Notes under the pieces: generated by a model
Databases searched by the model: none
What the model was told of the DNA's origin: nothing
Seen by the model: the letters and a program-made list of their open reading frames with translations, nothing else
DNA from: CAZIAK01 sp964537035
GTDB taxonomy: Bacteria > Planctomycetota > B15-G4
NCBI GenBank assembly: GCA_964537035.1
Contig: CAZIAK010000002.1
Location: 142,983 to 206,982 of the forward strand
Reading direction: 5' to 3'
DNA: 64,000 nt
Position numbers and translations under genes: made by a program
Shown: in pieces, positions 50,999 to 58,652 of the stretch
Layout: every line of letters begins with the position of its first letter
Position numbering within the stretch: the first letter of the stretch is position 1

Positions 50999-52126
50999 TC
51001 ATGGAACTCGGTGCAGGCCCCCGTCGTACGCTCCTCGCAACAGCCGGTGAAACAAGTGCTCGCCGCCCTCCAGGCCCGGCGCGTAGCGACCCCGGTCGTA
51101 GCCCGGCGAGCCCAGGCCAATCTGCACCGAGCGGCTGATGTCCATGTCCTCTTGTTGCACCCGCTCGCTCTCGGCCAGGTGCCGGGTCATGGCGGCTTCG
51201 CTCATGTCGGGGTGGCGGTAGTCCTCGAAGATCACCTCGGTGAGTTCGGGGCCCAGGGGGCGGATGATGTTCACGTCCATCACGTCGCCGTAGCGGTTGA
51301 GACACAGGTTGGGGTGCAGCCAGACGTAGAGCGCGCCCGGGCCCAGGCGGCCGCTGCGGGTCTGGGCCTTGGCCGGGCAGGTCTGCAGCACGGAGCGGGT
51401 GAGCAGTTCGGTCTGGTAGCCGTCGAGGTCGAGGCGCGACGACAGCTGCCGATGCAGCTGGGACACGTGGTAGCCGCCGTCGAGGTAGTTGTCGATGAAG
51501 ACCTTCCAGTTGCAGTGGACCTGGTAGGTGCGCTGGCCGTGATAGATCAGTTCGTCTGCGCCGAGACGCTCGAACTCGGTGTCGATGCGTGCCAGCTCTG
51601 CGGTGAAGTCCTGGTCTTCTGGCGAGCGAGGCACGTCGGCCTCTTGCGGACCATCAAGACGCAAGAACACCCAGCGGCGCCAGGTGCGCAGGCCCAGGGG
51701 AGCCAGTCCCATGGCGTCGCGTTCGAAGTCGGCCACCCCCGCCATGTGCGGAGCCGTGGTCAGTGCGCCGTCGAGGCCGTAGCTCCAGCCGTGGTAGGGG
51801 CAGACGATGCGCTCACACCGCCCCACGCCGTCGAGCAGCACGGTGGCGTGGTGGCGGCAGGCGTTGTGAAAGCCCCGCAGCTCGCCGTCGGCGTCGCGCA
51901 CCACCACCCACGGCCAGCCCATGGTGTCCCCGGCGACGAAGCTGCCCGGCTCGGTCAGGTCGTCGAGGCGCGCCGCCACGATCCACTGGGAGGCGAAGAC
52001 GTCGCGCCGGTCCAGCTCGAAGAACCCTTGCCCCTGGTACCAGCTGGCGGGCGGGGTGAGGGCCCGCTCGATGGGCAAGGAGGGGTCGAAGCGCTGCACC
52101 TCGGCAGCCAGGGCGTGGCGGTCCAT
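50999..52126 (-). CDS. Rieske non-haem iron oxygenase, alpha subunit
   Basis: 375 residues. The Rieske cluster site is CRHHATVLLDGVGRCERIVCPYHGW (CxH and CxxH). The catalytic iron site is NYLDGGYHVSQLH, with His residues five apart. LHPNLCLNRYGDVMDVNIIRPLGPELTEVIFEDY resembles choline/carnitine monooxygenase and related enzymes. No reductase or ferredoxin gene adjoins it, so the electron source must be elsewhere. The substrate is unknown; quaternary amines are the best guess by family. ATG 52126 starts the domain; further upstream in-frame sequence is unlike the family. Confidence 0.88.
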   Translation of the reverse strand: MDRHALAAEVQRFDPSLPIERALTPPASWYQGQGFFELDRRDVFASQWIVAARLDDLTEPGSFVAGDTMGWPWVVVRDADGELRGFHNACRHHATVLLDGVGRCERIVCPYHGWSYGLDGALTTAPHMAGVADFERDAMGLAPLGLRTWRRWVFLRLDGPQEADVPRSPEDQDFTAELARIDTEFERLGADELIYHGQRTYQVHCNWKVFIDNYLDGGYHVSQLHRQLSSRLDLDGYQTELLTRSVLQTCPAKAQTRSGRLGPGALYVWLHPNLCLNRYGDVMDVNIIRPLGPELTEVIFEDYRHPDMSEAAMTRHLAESERVQQEDMDISRSVQIGLGSPGYDRGRYAPGLEGGEHLFHRLLRGAYDGGLHRVP

Positions 52127-52315
52127 GGGGGCGAGGGTAGCAGTTGCTGCCTGGGTTGATGGACACCCAGATCGTAGGAGCGCAACCCGAAGAGGCGGGT
52201 GGGGTTTCAGGTGAGGTCCACCCCCGCCCGCCGTGCAGTCGACAGGGAGCGAACGCCTTCGCATGTCCCAGAACCAAACGACATCGCAGTACTCCCGACC
52301 CTGGAGAGATCTCCC

Positions 52316-53038
52316 ATGAGGTTCTGCCGCGCATGTCCTGGCCAGCCGCCGGGTGCCCGCCTAATCACAGCAAGCTCAGCGTGGCTTGCGTGCGGATTCC
52401 TTCTCTCTGCAGCCGGGTGCGAGGAGCGCCACCCCCATCCGTACGACCAGGCTTCGCCATCTGAACCGCCGTCCTCCACACTCGTGATCAATGACCCGGA
52501 GCAGACACTCCACGCCATCTGGTCCTCTGCGATGGCGGACGAGGCCCAGATGATGAGTGTCCTTGGCGCTCTCGATGCGGAGTACCACGTTGTCCCGCCG
52601 CAGACGGTCGTGATCGACTGGAGTGACGATGAAGGGAAGCTCCTCAGCGGTGGCTGGCCACCGCTGAGGGAGACCCTTACGGTGCCGCTGCCAAGCGATG
52701 ACCTCATCGACGACTTCGTGAGGGCATCGAGCACTGAGGTGGCGCTGGATCCGTCGCGCATCCAGCTGGGTTTGCCCGTTCTCACCGCCGACCCAGGCGA
52801 CGTGGAGGCTTGGTGGTGTCTGCGTGAGTCCGCCGAGGAGGGCAGGTCAGGCCTGCTAGTCGCGACCGGCGTGGGCTTCGACGAGACCGGGCGACAGGCT
52901 CTGGTCCTCGTCCAGGGTTGGCGCATCCAGACACCCAATCCGTTTCAGTGGCTGGTGATGCTCCAAGACGGGCCGCTGGGCTGGGAAGTCGTCGCGACGA
53001 AGCAGACCAACCTGAGTCTGCGCTGGGTCGGGCAGTAG
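52316..53038 (+). CDS. Lipoprotein of unknown function
   Basis: 240 residues. The N-terminal signal ends LLSAAGC, a lipobox. The mature part begins with a disordered stretch (EERHPHPYDQASPSEPP) and then a compact alpha/beta domain with TLHAIWSSAMADEAQMMSVLGAL, LTVPLPSDDLIDDFVRAS and VEAWWCLRESAEEGRSGLLVATGVGF. No family is recognised. ATG 52316 is supported by GGAGAG at 52303-52308. G+C looks lower than in neighbouring genes. The next gene starts 105 bp downstream. Confidence 0.7.
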   Translation: MRFCRACPGQPPGARLITASSAWLACGFLLSAAGCEERHPHPYDQASPSEPPSSTLVINDPEQTLHAIWSSAMADEAQMMSVLGALDAEYHVVPPQTVVIDWSDDEGKLLSGGWPPLRETLTVPLPSDDLIDDFVRASSTEVALDPSRIQLGLPVLTADPGDVEAWWCLRESAEEGRSGLLVATGVGFDETGRQALVLVQGWRIQTPNPFQWLVMLQDGPLGWEVVATKQTNLSLRWVGQ

Positions 53039-53095
53039 ACCCTGTCCATGCCAAAGCCTCTCCCCCCACACCCACCCCTGGCGAACCCGTGACCT

Positions 53096-53131
53096 CTCCG
53101 CAATAGCGAACACTCTTCCGTCATCGCGGAA
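53096..53131 (+). promoter_or_regulatory. Two related palindromes upstream of the XRE-cupin gene
   Basis: TTCCGTCATCGCGGAA (53116-53131) has perfect TTCCG/CGGAA arms. A degenerate copy CTCCGCAATAGCGAA precedes it (53096-53110), centre to centre about two helical turns apart. Placement right before the regulator gene suggests an autoregulatory operator. Confidence 0.4.
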
Positions 53132-53143
53132 TACCCTGCGTGC

Positions 53144-53758
53144 ATGCCACCCCACATCGGACACCGCATCCACGCCCTCCGCAGCCGCCAGGGGTTGACC
53201 CTCGAGGTCCTGGCCCGGGGTAGCGGGGTGAGCCGGGCCATGCTGTCTGATGTGGAGCGGGGCCAGCGTAGTCCCACGGTGAAGATCCTGACCCAGATCG
53301 CCGTGGGCCTGGGCTGCCAGGTGGCTCAGCTCTTCGAGGAAGAAGCACCTGCACGCCTGTTCGTCGAGCGGGGCGACCAACACGCCCTCGTCACACACAA
53401 GGCCAGCGGCGTGGAGCGCCGCACCCTGCCCACCCCCGACCTGCCCCCGGGCATCGAGCTGGTCTGGTACCTGCTCCCCGCGGGCACGGCCATGCACCGC
53501 AGCCCCGACGCCGTGCGCTACGTGTCCGCCCAGGGCAAGCGCTCGGCGGCGTTTCCGCCCAACCCGCACGGCAGCGGCGAACACGTCACCGTGCTCAACG
53601 GGTCGGTGAAGCTCACCGACCCGGACGGCAGCCGCGTGCTGAAGGTCGGCGACTGCGCCAGCTACCGCCTCACCCGCCCGCTGACCTTCACCAACACCAC
53701 CGCCCGACCCTGCCGGCTGTCCCTGCTCCTAGATACCCACCGTCTCCAGAGAAGCTGA
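53144..53758 (+). CDS. XRE-family transcriptional regulator with cupin domain
   Basis: 204 residues. The N-terminal helix-turn-helix is RIHALRSRQGLTLEVLARGSGVSRAMLSDVERGQRSPTVKILTQIAVGL. The C-terminal cupin (ERRTLPTPDLPPGIELVWYLLPAG ... GEHVTVLNGSVKLTDPDGSRVLKVGDCASY) probably binds a small ligand. Such regulators control amine, amino-acid or transport genes and often themselves. The S41 peptidase gene starts three bases after its stop, so they share an mRNA. Candidate operators lie just upstream. ATG 53144. Confidence 0.9.
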   Translation: MPPHIGHRIHALRSRQGLTLEVLARGSGVSRAMLSDVERGQRSPTVKILTQIAVGLGCQVAQLFEEEAPARLFVERGDQHALVTHKASGVERRTLPTPDLPPGIELVWYLLPAGTAMHRSPDAVRYVSAQGKRSAAFPPNPHGSGEHVTVLNGSVKLTDPDGSRVLKVGDCASYRLTRPLTFTNTTARPCRLSLLLDTHRLQRS

Positions 53759-53761
53759 CCC

Positions 53762-54886
53762 ATGTCTCATCGCACCTGCTCGCCCACTACTCGCACCGCG
53801 GCCCGCCGCAACGCCGACCCTGTCCGACCCACTCCGCTGACAGTCACCCGCCGCATGGCCGGCAGCTGCGTGGCCCTGGCCACTCTGGCCCTGCCCCTCG
53901 CCGCCACGTTCTTGACGATGGCGACCCTGGCCCTGCCCGCGACCGCCCAGTACGGCGACGAGCTCAGCGCTGACGATCGCAGCACAATCGTTCAACGCCT
54001 CGACGAGCTGCTGCGAGAGCGCTACGTCTTCGAAGACGTGGCCGACACCATGGGCGACCAGCTGCTCCAGAACCTGGCCGACGGACACTACGACGAGCTC
54101 GGCACCTTTGCTGCCCTGGGCGCCGCGCTCACCACCGAGCTGCAGGACGTCAGCCACGACAAGCACCTGCGCGTCAGACCAACGCCTCCCCGCACCATGG
54201 AGCCCAGCGAAGAGGAGCAGCAGCTCCGGGCGGCACAGCGGGCAGAGCAGTCCCGGCAAGGCAACTACGGTTTCGAGCAGCTCTTTCGCCTACCAGGCAA
54301 CGTGGGCCTGCTTGACCTGAGAGCTTTTCAGCAGGCGGATGGCCCCGCTCGGGATGTCGCCCAGGCAGCCATGGGCTTTCTGTCGTCATGCGACGCGCTC
54401 ATCGTCGACTTGCGCCAGAACGGCGGCGGCGACCCGGCCATGGTGCAGCTCATCAGCAGCTACCTGTTCGACGAACGCACGCACCTCAACAGCCTCTACT
54501 TCAGGGCCGAGGACAGCCTGGAGGAGTTCTGGACCCTCGACGAGGTCTTCGGCCAACGCATGGCCGACGTGCCCGTGTTCGTGCTCACCAGCGCCTACAC
54601 CTTCTCAGCCGCCGAGGAGTTCACCTACAACCTGCAGTGCCTGGGACGGGCCACCATCGTGGGCGAGAACACGGGGGGCGGCGCCCACCCCGGCGGCTCC
54701 TCGCCCCTGCATGAGAGCCTCTCGGTCTTCATCCCTGCGGGCCAGGCCATCAACCCCATCACGGGGACGAACTGGGAAGGCACAGGCGTGCAACCCGACG
54801 TGGAGGTCGACGCGGACGGAGCCCTGGACAAGGCCTTGGGGCTGGCCCAGACGGCGGCTCAGGGCTTCCGGGAGCAACAGGGCTGA
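53762..54886 (+). CDS. Secreted S41 family peptidase
   Basis: 374 residues. A long n-region and hydrophobic core (GSCVALATLALPLAATFLTMATLALPATAQ) form the signal peptide. The tail-specific-protease/IRBP core has ADGHYDELGTFAALGAAL, IVDLRQNGGGDPAMVQLISSYL, and TSAYTFSAAEEFTYNLQ with the catalytic Ser, followed by VGENTGGGAHPG. No PDZ domain is present, as in the IRBP-type subgroup. Substrate unknown. ATG 53762 has GAGAAG eight bases upstream; ATG 53855 is an alternative that gives a shorter signal peptide. Confidence 0.88.
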   Translation: MSHRTCSPTTRTAARRNADPVRPTPLTVTRRMAGSCVALATLALPLAATFLTMATLALPATAQYGDELSADDRSTIVQRLDELLRERYVFEDVADTMGDQLLQNLADGHYDELGTFAALGAALTTELQDVSHDKHLRVRPTPPRTMEPSEEEQQLRAAQRAEQSRQGNYGFEQLFRLPGNVGLLDLRAFQQADGPARDVAQAAMGFLSSCDALIVDLRQNGGGDPAMVQLISSYLFDERTHLNSLYFRAEDSLEEFWTLDEVFGQRMADVPVFVLTSAYTFSAAEEFTYNLQCLGRATIVGENTGGGAHPGGSSPLHESLSVFIPAGQAINPITGTNWEGTGVQPDVEVDADGALDKALGLAQTAAQGFREQQG

Positions 54887-55011
54887 GCGACGCTCTTCCC
54901 CGGGCCGAGCCGGCCCCTGGCCAGCCTCTCTCGGCGACCTGATCTCTGGACGACTGTTCTCTCGTCGACGGCGGAGAATCCGGCCTGGTGTCCTGCTAAC
55001 GTGCGGCCATT

Positions 55012-55539
55012 GTGCCGAGCCTCCAGACAGAGCTGCTGATCCTGCGCCACGCCGAAGCCGGCCACGGTCCGGCTGGCGGCGCTGACAGCGAACGCCCGCT
55101 GACCCCCGCGGGCCTGGCCGACGCCACCCGCCAGGGCCAGTGGATCCACGCCCAGGCCCTGCACCCCGACGCCGTCCTGGCCTCCACGGCCCGGCGAGCG
55201 GCCCAGACCACCGAGCAGGTGCTGGACGCCCTCGGCGATCAGGCCCCCACCGTCACCTGGGACAGCTCGCTCTACCTGGCCCCCGTCGGACGCCTGCTGA
55301 CCATTCTGCGCCTGATCGAAGGCTGCCCTTCTCGGGTGCTGCTGGTGGGCCACAACCCCGGCCTCCATGCCCTGGTCGAACACCTCTCCGGCAAGCCCCT
55401 GGCCATGGGCAGCTGGGGCCGGGCGTTTCCCCCCGCGTCCCTGGCCCGGCTCACCCTCCCCCGGGGCTGGCAAGACCTCGACCAGGGATGCGGTGAGCTG
55501 ACCGGGCTTCAGGCGGTCCGCGAAGGCCACGAGTCCTGA
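55012..55539 (+). CDS. sixA: Phosphohistidine phosphatase SixA
   Basis: 175 residues, histidine phosphatase fold. LLILRHAEAG is the catalytic RHG-type motif, SERPLTPAGLADATRQG and LASTARRAAQTTEQVL follow, and LLVGHNPGLHALV holds the second His. SixA removes phosphate from His in HPt domains and PTS proteins. The diguanylate cyclase gene begins two bases after its stop, so the two signalling proteins are coupled. GTG 55012 gives the normal length. Confidence 0.87.
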   Translation: MPSLQTELLILRHAEAGHGPAGGADSERPLTPAGLADATRQGQWIHAQALHPDAVLASTARRAAQTTEQVLDALGDQAPTVTWDSSLYLAPVGRLLTILRLIEGCPSRVLLVGHNPGLHALVEHLSGKPLAMGSWGRAFPPASLARLTLPRGWQDLDQGCGELTGLQAVREGHES

Positions 55540-55541
55540 CC

Positions 55542-57533
55542 ATGGGACCGAACGGAGCCACCCAGGCCGAGCTGGCCGACCAGGCCCTCAAGCAGCGGGT
55601 GTCTGCCCGCCTCGTGCGCCTGGTGATGAACCGCATCTTCGCCCAGCTACCCATGCACATCGTGGCCTGCGCCGTGCTCTTCCCCGTGCTCTGGTCACGG
55701 ATCCCTCCGGGGCGGCTGCTCAGTTTCGCCGCGGTGATCTCTCTGGTGTCTGGGCTCTCGTCCCCCCTGATTCGCCGTGTGGCCGAGCGCAAGGAAGACG
55801 ACAAGGCCACTGCCGACATGTGCCTGCTGGTCTCCGGGCTCCTGGGCATGGGCTGGGGTATGGCCTACTACGGCTTCGCCGACTCCCTCGACCCGGCTCA
55901 GCGCACCTCGTTCTTGTTGGTGCTGACATCGCTCGGCCTGGCCGGCGTGCCCATCCTCTCGGGGCTTGCGGGTGCATCCAACGCCTACGCACTGACCCTC
56001 TTCGCTCCCGTGGCGGCCTGGCACTTCACCCGGGGCAGCCAGTCCGAGCTGCACCTGGCTCTGGCAGCCTTGGTCTTCCCGGCAGTCCTGGTACTGGTCA
56101 TGGGCCGCACGCGAGCCACCGCCAAGCGCGGCATGACCACCCAGGCCGAGAAGGAGCAGCTGACCCACTCGCTCAACCACGAGATCCAGGAGCGGCGCAA
56201 GGGCGAGCGGTACTATCGATCACTGCTCGAGAACTCGTCCGACCTGATCACGGTGCGGGCGCCCGGGGGCGAGACCGTCTACGAGAGCCCGTCAGCAGCA
56301 GAGCTCATCGGCGACGACGACCCGTCGGTTCGTTTCGCCCTCGACCATCTTCACGTCGACGACCGGGACGCCATCGAGCAGGCCCACCGGGCCATGACCG
56401 AGAAGGGCAGCAGCGCCACCCGCTCGCTCGAGTTCAGGCTCAAAGACAAGGACGGGCACTGGCGCGACATGGAAGCCCTGGCCCGCCTGTTGCCAGACGG
56501 CCCGGTGAAAGACGCGGTGGTGATCAGCAGCCGCGATGTCACCCAGCGCAAGCAGCTCGCGCGACAGCTGGCCCAGCAGCACGGGCTGCTGCGAGCGATC
56601 ATCGACGCGGCCCCCGATCCGATCTTCTACAAAGACCTGGATGGTCGCTACCTGGGTTGCAACGGGGCCTACGAGAAGGCCATGGGCTACACCCTCAAAG
56701 AGCTGCAGGGACAGACGGACTCGATCATGCTCAACGAGCAGCACGCGGCCCGGGTCGCGGAGCGCGATCGTGAGGTCACCGAGGGCGGCTCGGTGTTGCG
56801 CACCGACGAATGGATCGACACTCCCGACGGCGAACGCAAGCTGCTCGACACGGTGAAGGCGCCCATCCTCGACGATCAGGGTCAGTGCATGGGCGTCGTC
56901 GGCATCTGCCGGGACATCACCGAGAACAAGCTGCTGCAGGACAAGCTGCGCGAGCTGGCCGTCACCGACGGGCTCACGGGCCTGATGAATCGGCGGCGCC
57001 TCGACGAGGTGCTCGGCACGGAGTGGGCCCGAGCCCGGCGCCATGAATCGACCATGTCGCTGTTGATGATCGACATCGACCACTTCAAGGCCTTCAACGA
57101 TCACTACGGTCACCCCGAAGGCGACGCGGTGCTCTCCCGACTGGCGAAGGTGCTACGCAGCGCAGTGCAGCGCCCGGGTGACGCGGTGGCGCGGTACGGC
57201 GGCGAGGAGTTCACCGTGGTCCTGCCCCTGACCCACGCCGTGGGCGCCCGAGCCATCGCCCAGCGCATCCAAGATCGCCTGGCCGAGGAGGACATCGTCA
57301 ACCTGGCCTCACCCCTGGGCGAGCGCGTCACCGTCTCCATCGGACTGGCCAGCATGGTGCCAACAAGCGACCAGTCCGCCTCCGAACTCATCACCGCAGC
57401 CGACCAGGCCCTCTACGAAGCCAAAGAGGCCGGCCGCAACCAGATCGCCATAGCAGTCATCGAACCCCCGGAGAGCGAGTCCGACGGCGAACCCAAAGAC
57501 GGCACAGGCTCGCTCTTCCCCGACCTCGACTAA
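55542..57533 (+). CDS. Membrane PAS-PAS-GGDEF diguanylate cyclase
   Basis: 663 residues. Six predicted transmembrane helices (about 30-185, MASE-like) are followed by a short coiled coil, two PAS domains (about 215-335 with ending VVISSRDVTQRK, and 345-465 with IIDAAPDPIFYKDLDGRYLGCN and ending GICRDITENK), then GGDEF. The active-site loop is GGEEF (553-557) and the inhibitory site RPGD (544-547) lies five residues earlier, so c-di-GMP synthesis with product inhibition is likely. No EAL domain follows. Translationally linked to sixA upstream. Repeat copy 3 lies after its stop. Confidence 0.93.
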   Translation: MGPNGATQAELADQALKQRVSARLVRLVMNRIFAQLPMHIVACAVLFPVLWSRIPPGRLLSFAAVISLVSGLSSPLIRRVAERKEDDKATADMCLLVSGLLGMGWGMAYYGFADSLDPAQRTSFLLVLTSLGLAGVPILSGLAGASNAYALTLFAPVAAWHFTRGSQSELHLALAALVFPAVLVLVMGRTRATAKRGMTTQAEKEQLTHSLNHEIQERRKGERYYRSLLENSSDLITVRAPGGETVYESPSAAELIGDDDPSVRFALDHLHVDDRDAIEQAHRAMTEKGSSATRSLEFRLKDKDGHWRDMEALARLLPDGPVKDAVVISSRDVTQRKQLARQLAQQHGLLRAIIDAAPDPIFYKDLDGRYLGCNGAYEKAMGYTLKELQGQTDSIMLNEQHAARVAERDREVTEGGSVLRTDEWIDTPDGERKLLDTVKAPILDDQGQCMGVVGICRDITENKLLQDKLRELAVTDGLTGLMNRRRLDEVLGTEWARARRHESTMSLLMIDIDHFKAFNDHYGHPEGDAVLSRLAKVLRSAVQRPGDAVARYGGEEFTVVLPLTHAVGARAIAQRIQDRLAEEDIVNLASPLGERVTVSIGLASMVPTSDQSASELITAADQALYEAKEAGRNQIAIAVIEPPESESDGEPKDGTGSLFPDLD

Positions 57534-57711
57534 GTCCGGTCGAGAGGCCCGCGCCAAAGCTCAAGCCCCCCCCGCGAAGCTCCAAGCGGCCATCTTTTTT
57601 AGTAGCCCCCCCCGCGGCTGGTCCATCAGAGGTTCCAGGCTTGCTGTGTTCTAAAGGCGGGCATCCCTCCCAAGGCGCCCAGCCCCACCAACGACATGGT
57701 CGCCAAGCAGT
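57534..57711. other. Intergenic region with C-rich direct repeats and a T-run
   Basis: AGCCCCCCCCGCG occurs twice, 57564-57576 and 57604-57616, and a T6 run at 57595-57600 lies between them. The T-run may mark the end of the diguanylate cyclase mRNA, but no good stem precedes it. Repeat copy 3 begins at 57712. Confidence 0.45.
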
Positions 57712-57891
57712 GAACCCCCGAAAGGCAACAGTCGCCAGGCCCTCCACCGACGAGGTCGTGCCTGTTTCTCACCAGGGGGGGGCTGAAGCGAGTGTGGAGG
57801 CGAAGCCGACCCTGTCTGAGCGAAACGGCCCCCCTGGTGAGAAACAGGCACGGCCGGAGCACCCAAGGCCTGCGGACCTGTAGCGCTGCCC
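57712..57891 (+). repeat. Dispersed palindromic element, copy 3
   Basis: Arms 57754-57780 and 57829-57855 pair over 27 bp with one G-T, around a 48-base core (57781-57828) with the conserved GCGAGTGTGGAGG and GCCGACCCTGTCTGAGCG. GAACCCCCGAAAGGCAACAG opens it, as in copy 2, and GACCTGTAGCGCTGCCCC closes it beside the stop codon of the ferritin-like gene. Arm sequences GCCTGTTTCTCACC / GGTGAGAAACAGGC differ from copies 1 and 2 but match each other. Confidence 0.9.
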
Positions 57892-58329
57892 CTACTCCAG
57901 GTCCCGGAGCATCTTGCGCAACTCCATCAAGTGCCCCTCTTCAGCCGACATCATCTCCCGCGCGAACTCTTCAAGCAGCACGCTCTGCCCCGCGGTGAGT
58001 TCCAGCAGGGCCGCGTAGTACTCGATGGCCTTCGATTCGTGGGCAAAGGACTCTTCAAGCACGTCTGAGACGCCGTGGCGGTCAGACTCGATCAGCTTGG
58101 AGATGCCCAGGGAGGGATGCCCTCCCAGCCCCGTGAGCAGCTCACCCACTCGCCGGGCATGGACCAGGGATTCATCGGCCTGAGCCTGGAGGAAATCGAC
58201 GATAGGGATGCGATACGGCCCCCGCACCATGAGCGCGTAGTGGGTGTAGCGCACGACACCGGCGAGCTCGAACTCGACGATTTCGGCCAGGAGACTGATG
58301 ACTTTGGGGTCGGGCTTTGTGAGGTCCAT
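57892..58329 (-). CDS. Bacterioferritin/ferritin-like diiron protein
   Basis: 145 residues, four-helix ferritin-like fold. Ligands appear as EIVEFELAGVVRYTHYAL (first Glu), ADESLVHARRVGELL (ExxxH), then ESKAIEYYAALLEL and MMSAEEGHLMELRKML (EExH). It resembles the bacterioferritin/Dps-related family that stores iron or oxidises it with peroxide; no haem-binding Met is evident. ATG 58329 with AGGA eight bases upstream is preferred; ATG 58338 is an alternative. Divergent from a tiny Cys-rich gene, and convergent with the diguanylate cyclase gene across repeat copy 3. Confidence 0.82.
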   Translation of the reverse strand: MDLTKPDPKVISLLAEIVEFELAGVVRYTHYALMVRGPYRIPIVDFLQAQADESLVHARRVGELLTGLGGHPSLGISKLIESDRHGVSDVLEESFAHESKAIEYYAALLELTAGQSVLLEEFAREMMSAEEGHLMELRKMLRDLE

Positions 58330-58450
58330 GGGCGACATCCTGGGCCGTTCGCCCCTGGCGAGCAAGCCCAGAACTTCTGGGCAATTGGCCTTGCGACTCA
58401 CTCGCAACAGAGTAAGCTCACCCACCTGCTTCACGAACCGGATCGGACCC

Positions 58451-58531
58451 ATGTCCAAGCATAAACGCCTGAAGAAGAGCTGCTGCGACAAGCCCCCGCG
58501 CAAGCGGTGCAAGCGCTGCCCCTGCCGCTGA
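58451..58531 (+). CDS. 26-residue Cys/Lys/Arg-rich small protein
   Basis: ATG 58451 to TGA 58529-58531. The peptide has five Cys, in a CC pair and a CKRCPC cluster, among 11 Lys/Arg, and ends CPCR. A short hydrophilic start (MSKHKRLKKSCC) gives way to DKPPRKRCKRC. The spacing of Cys pairs suggests metal (Zn or Fe) binding, and the charge suggests nucleic-acid contact. It reminds me of tiny conserved KKSCC...CKRCP proteins of other bacteria, from memory only. It is divergent from a ferritin-like gene, 121 bp apart, sharing a promoter region. No strong ribosome site is seen. Confidence 0.55.
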   Translation: MSKHKRLKKSCCDKPPRKRCKRCPCR

Positions 58532-58652
58532 GCCAGGGGATCGGCCGAACGGGCTGGCTCTGCAGCCCATGCCACGCCCCGCTGGCAGCAAACCTGGCCG
58601 CTGGCGCCGTCAGCTCTCCTCTCCGGCCACGTGCTGGGGGCCGTCGTGGCGG

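Noticed and set aside
57564..57616. C8 direct repeats as transposon target duplications
   Set aside because: The repeats are low-complexity, 40 bp apart, and enclose no element.
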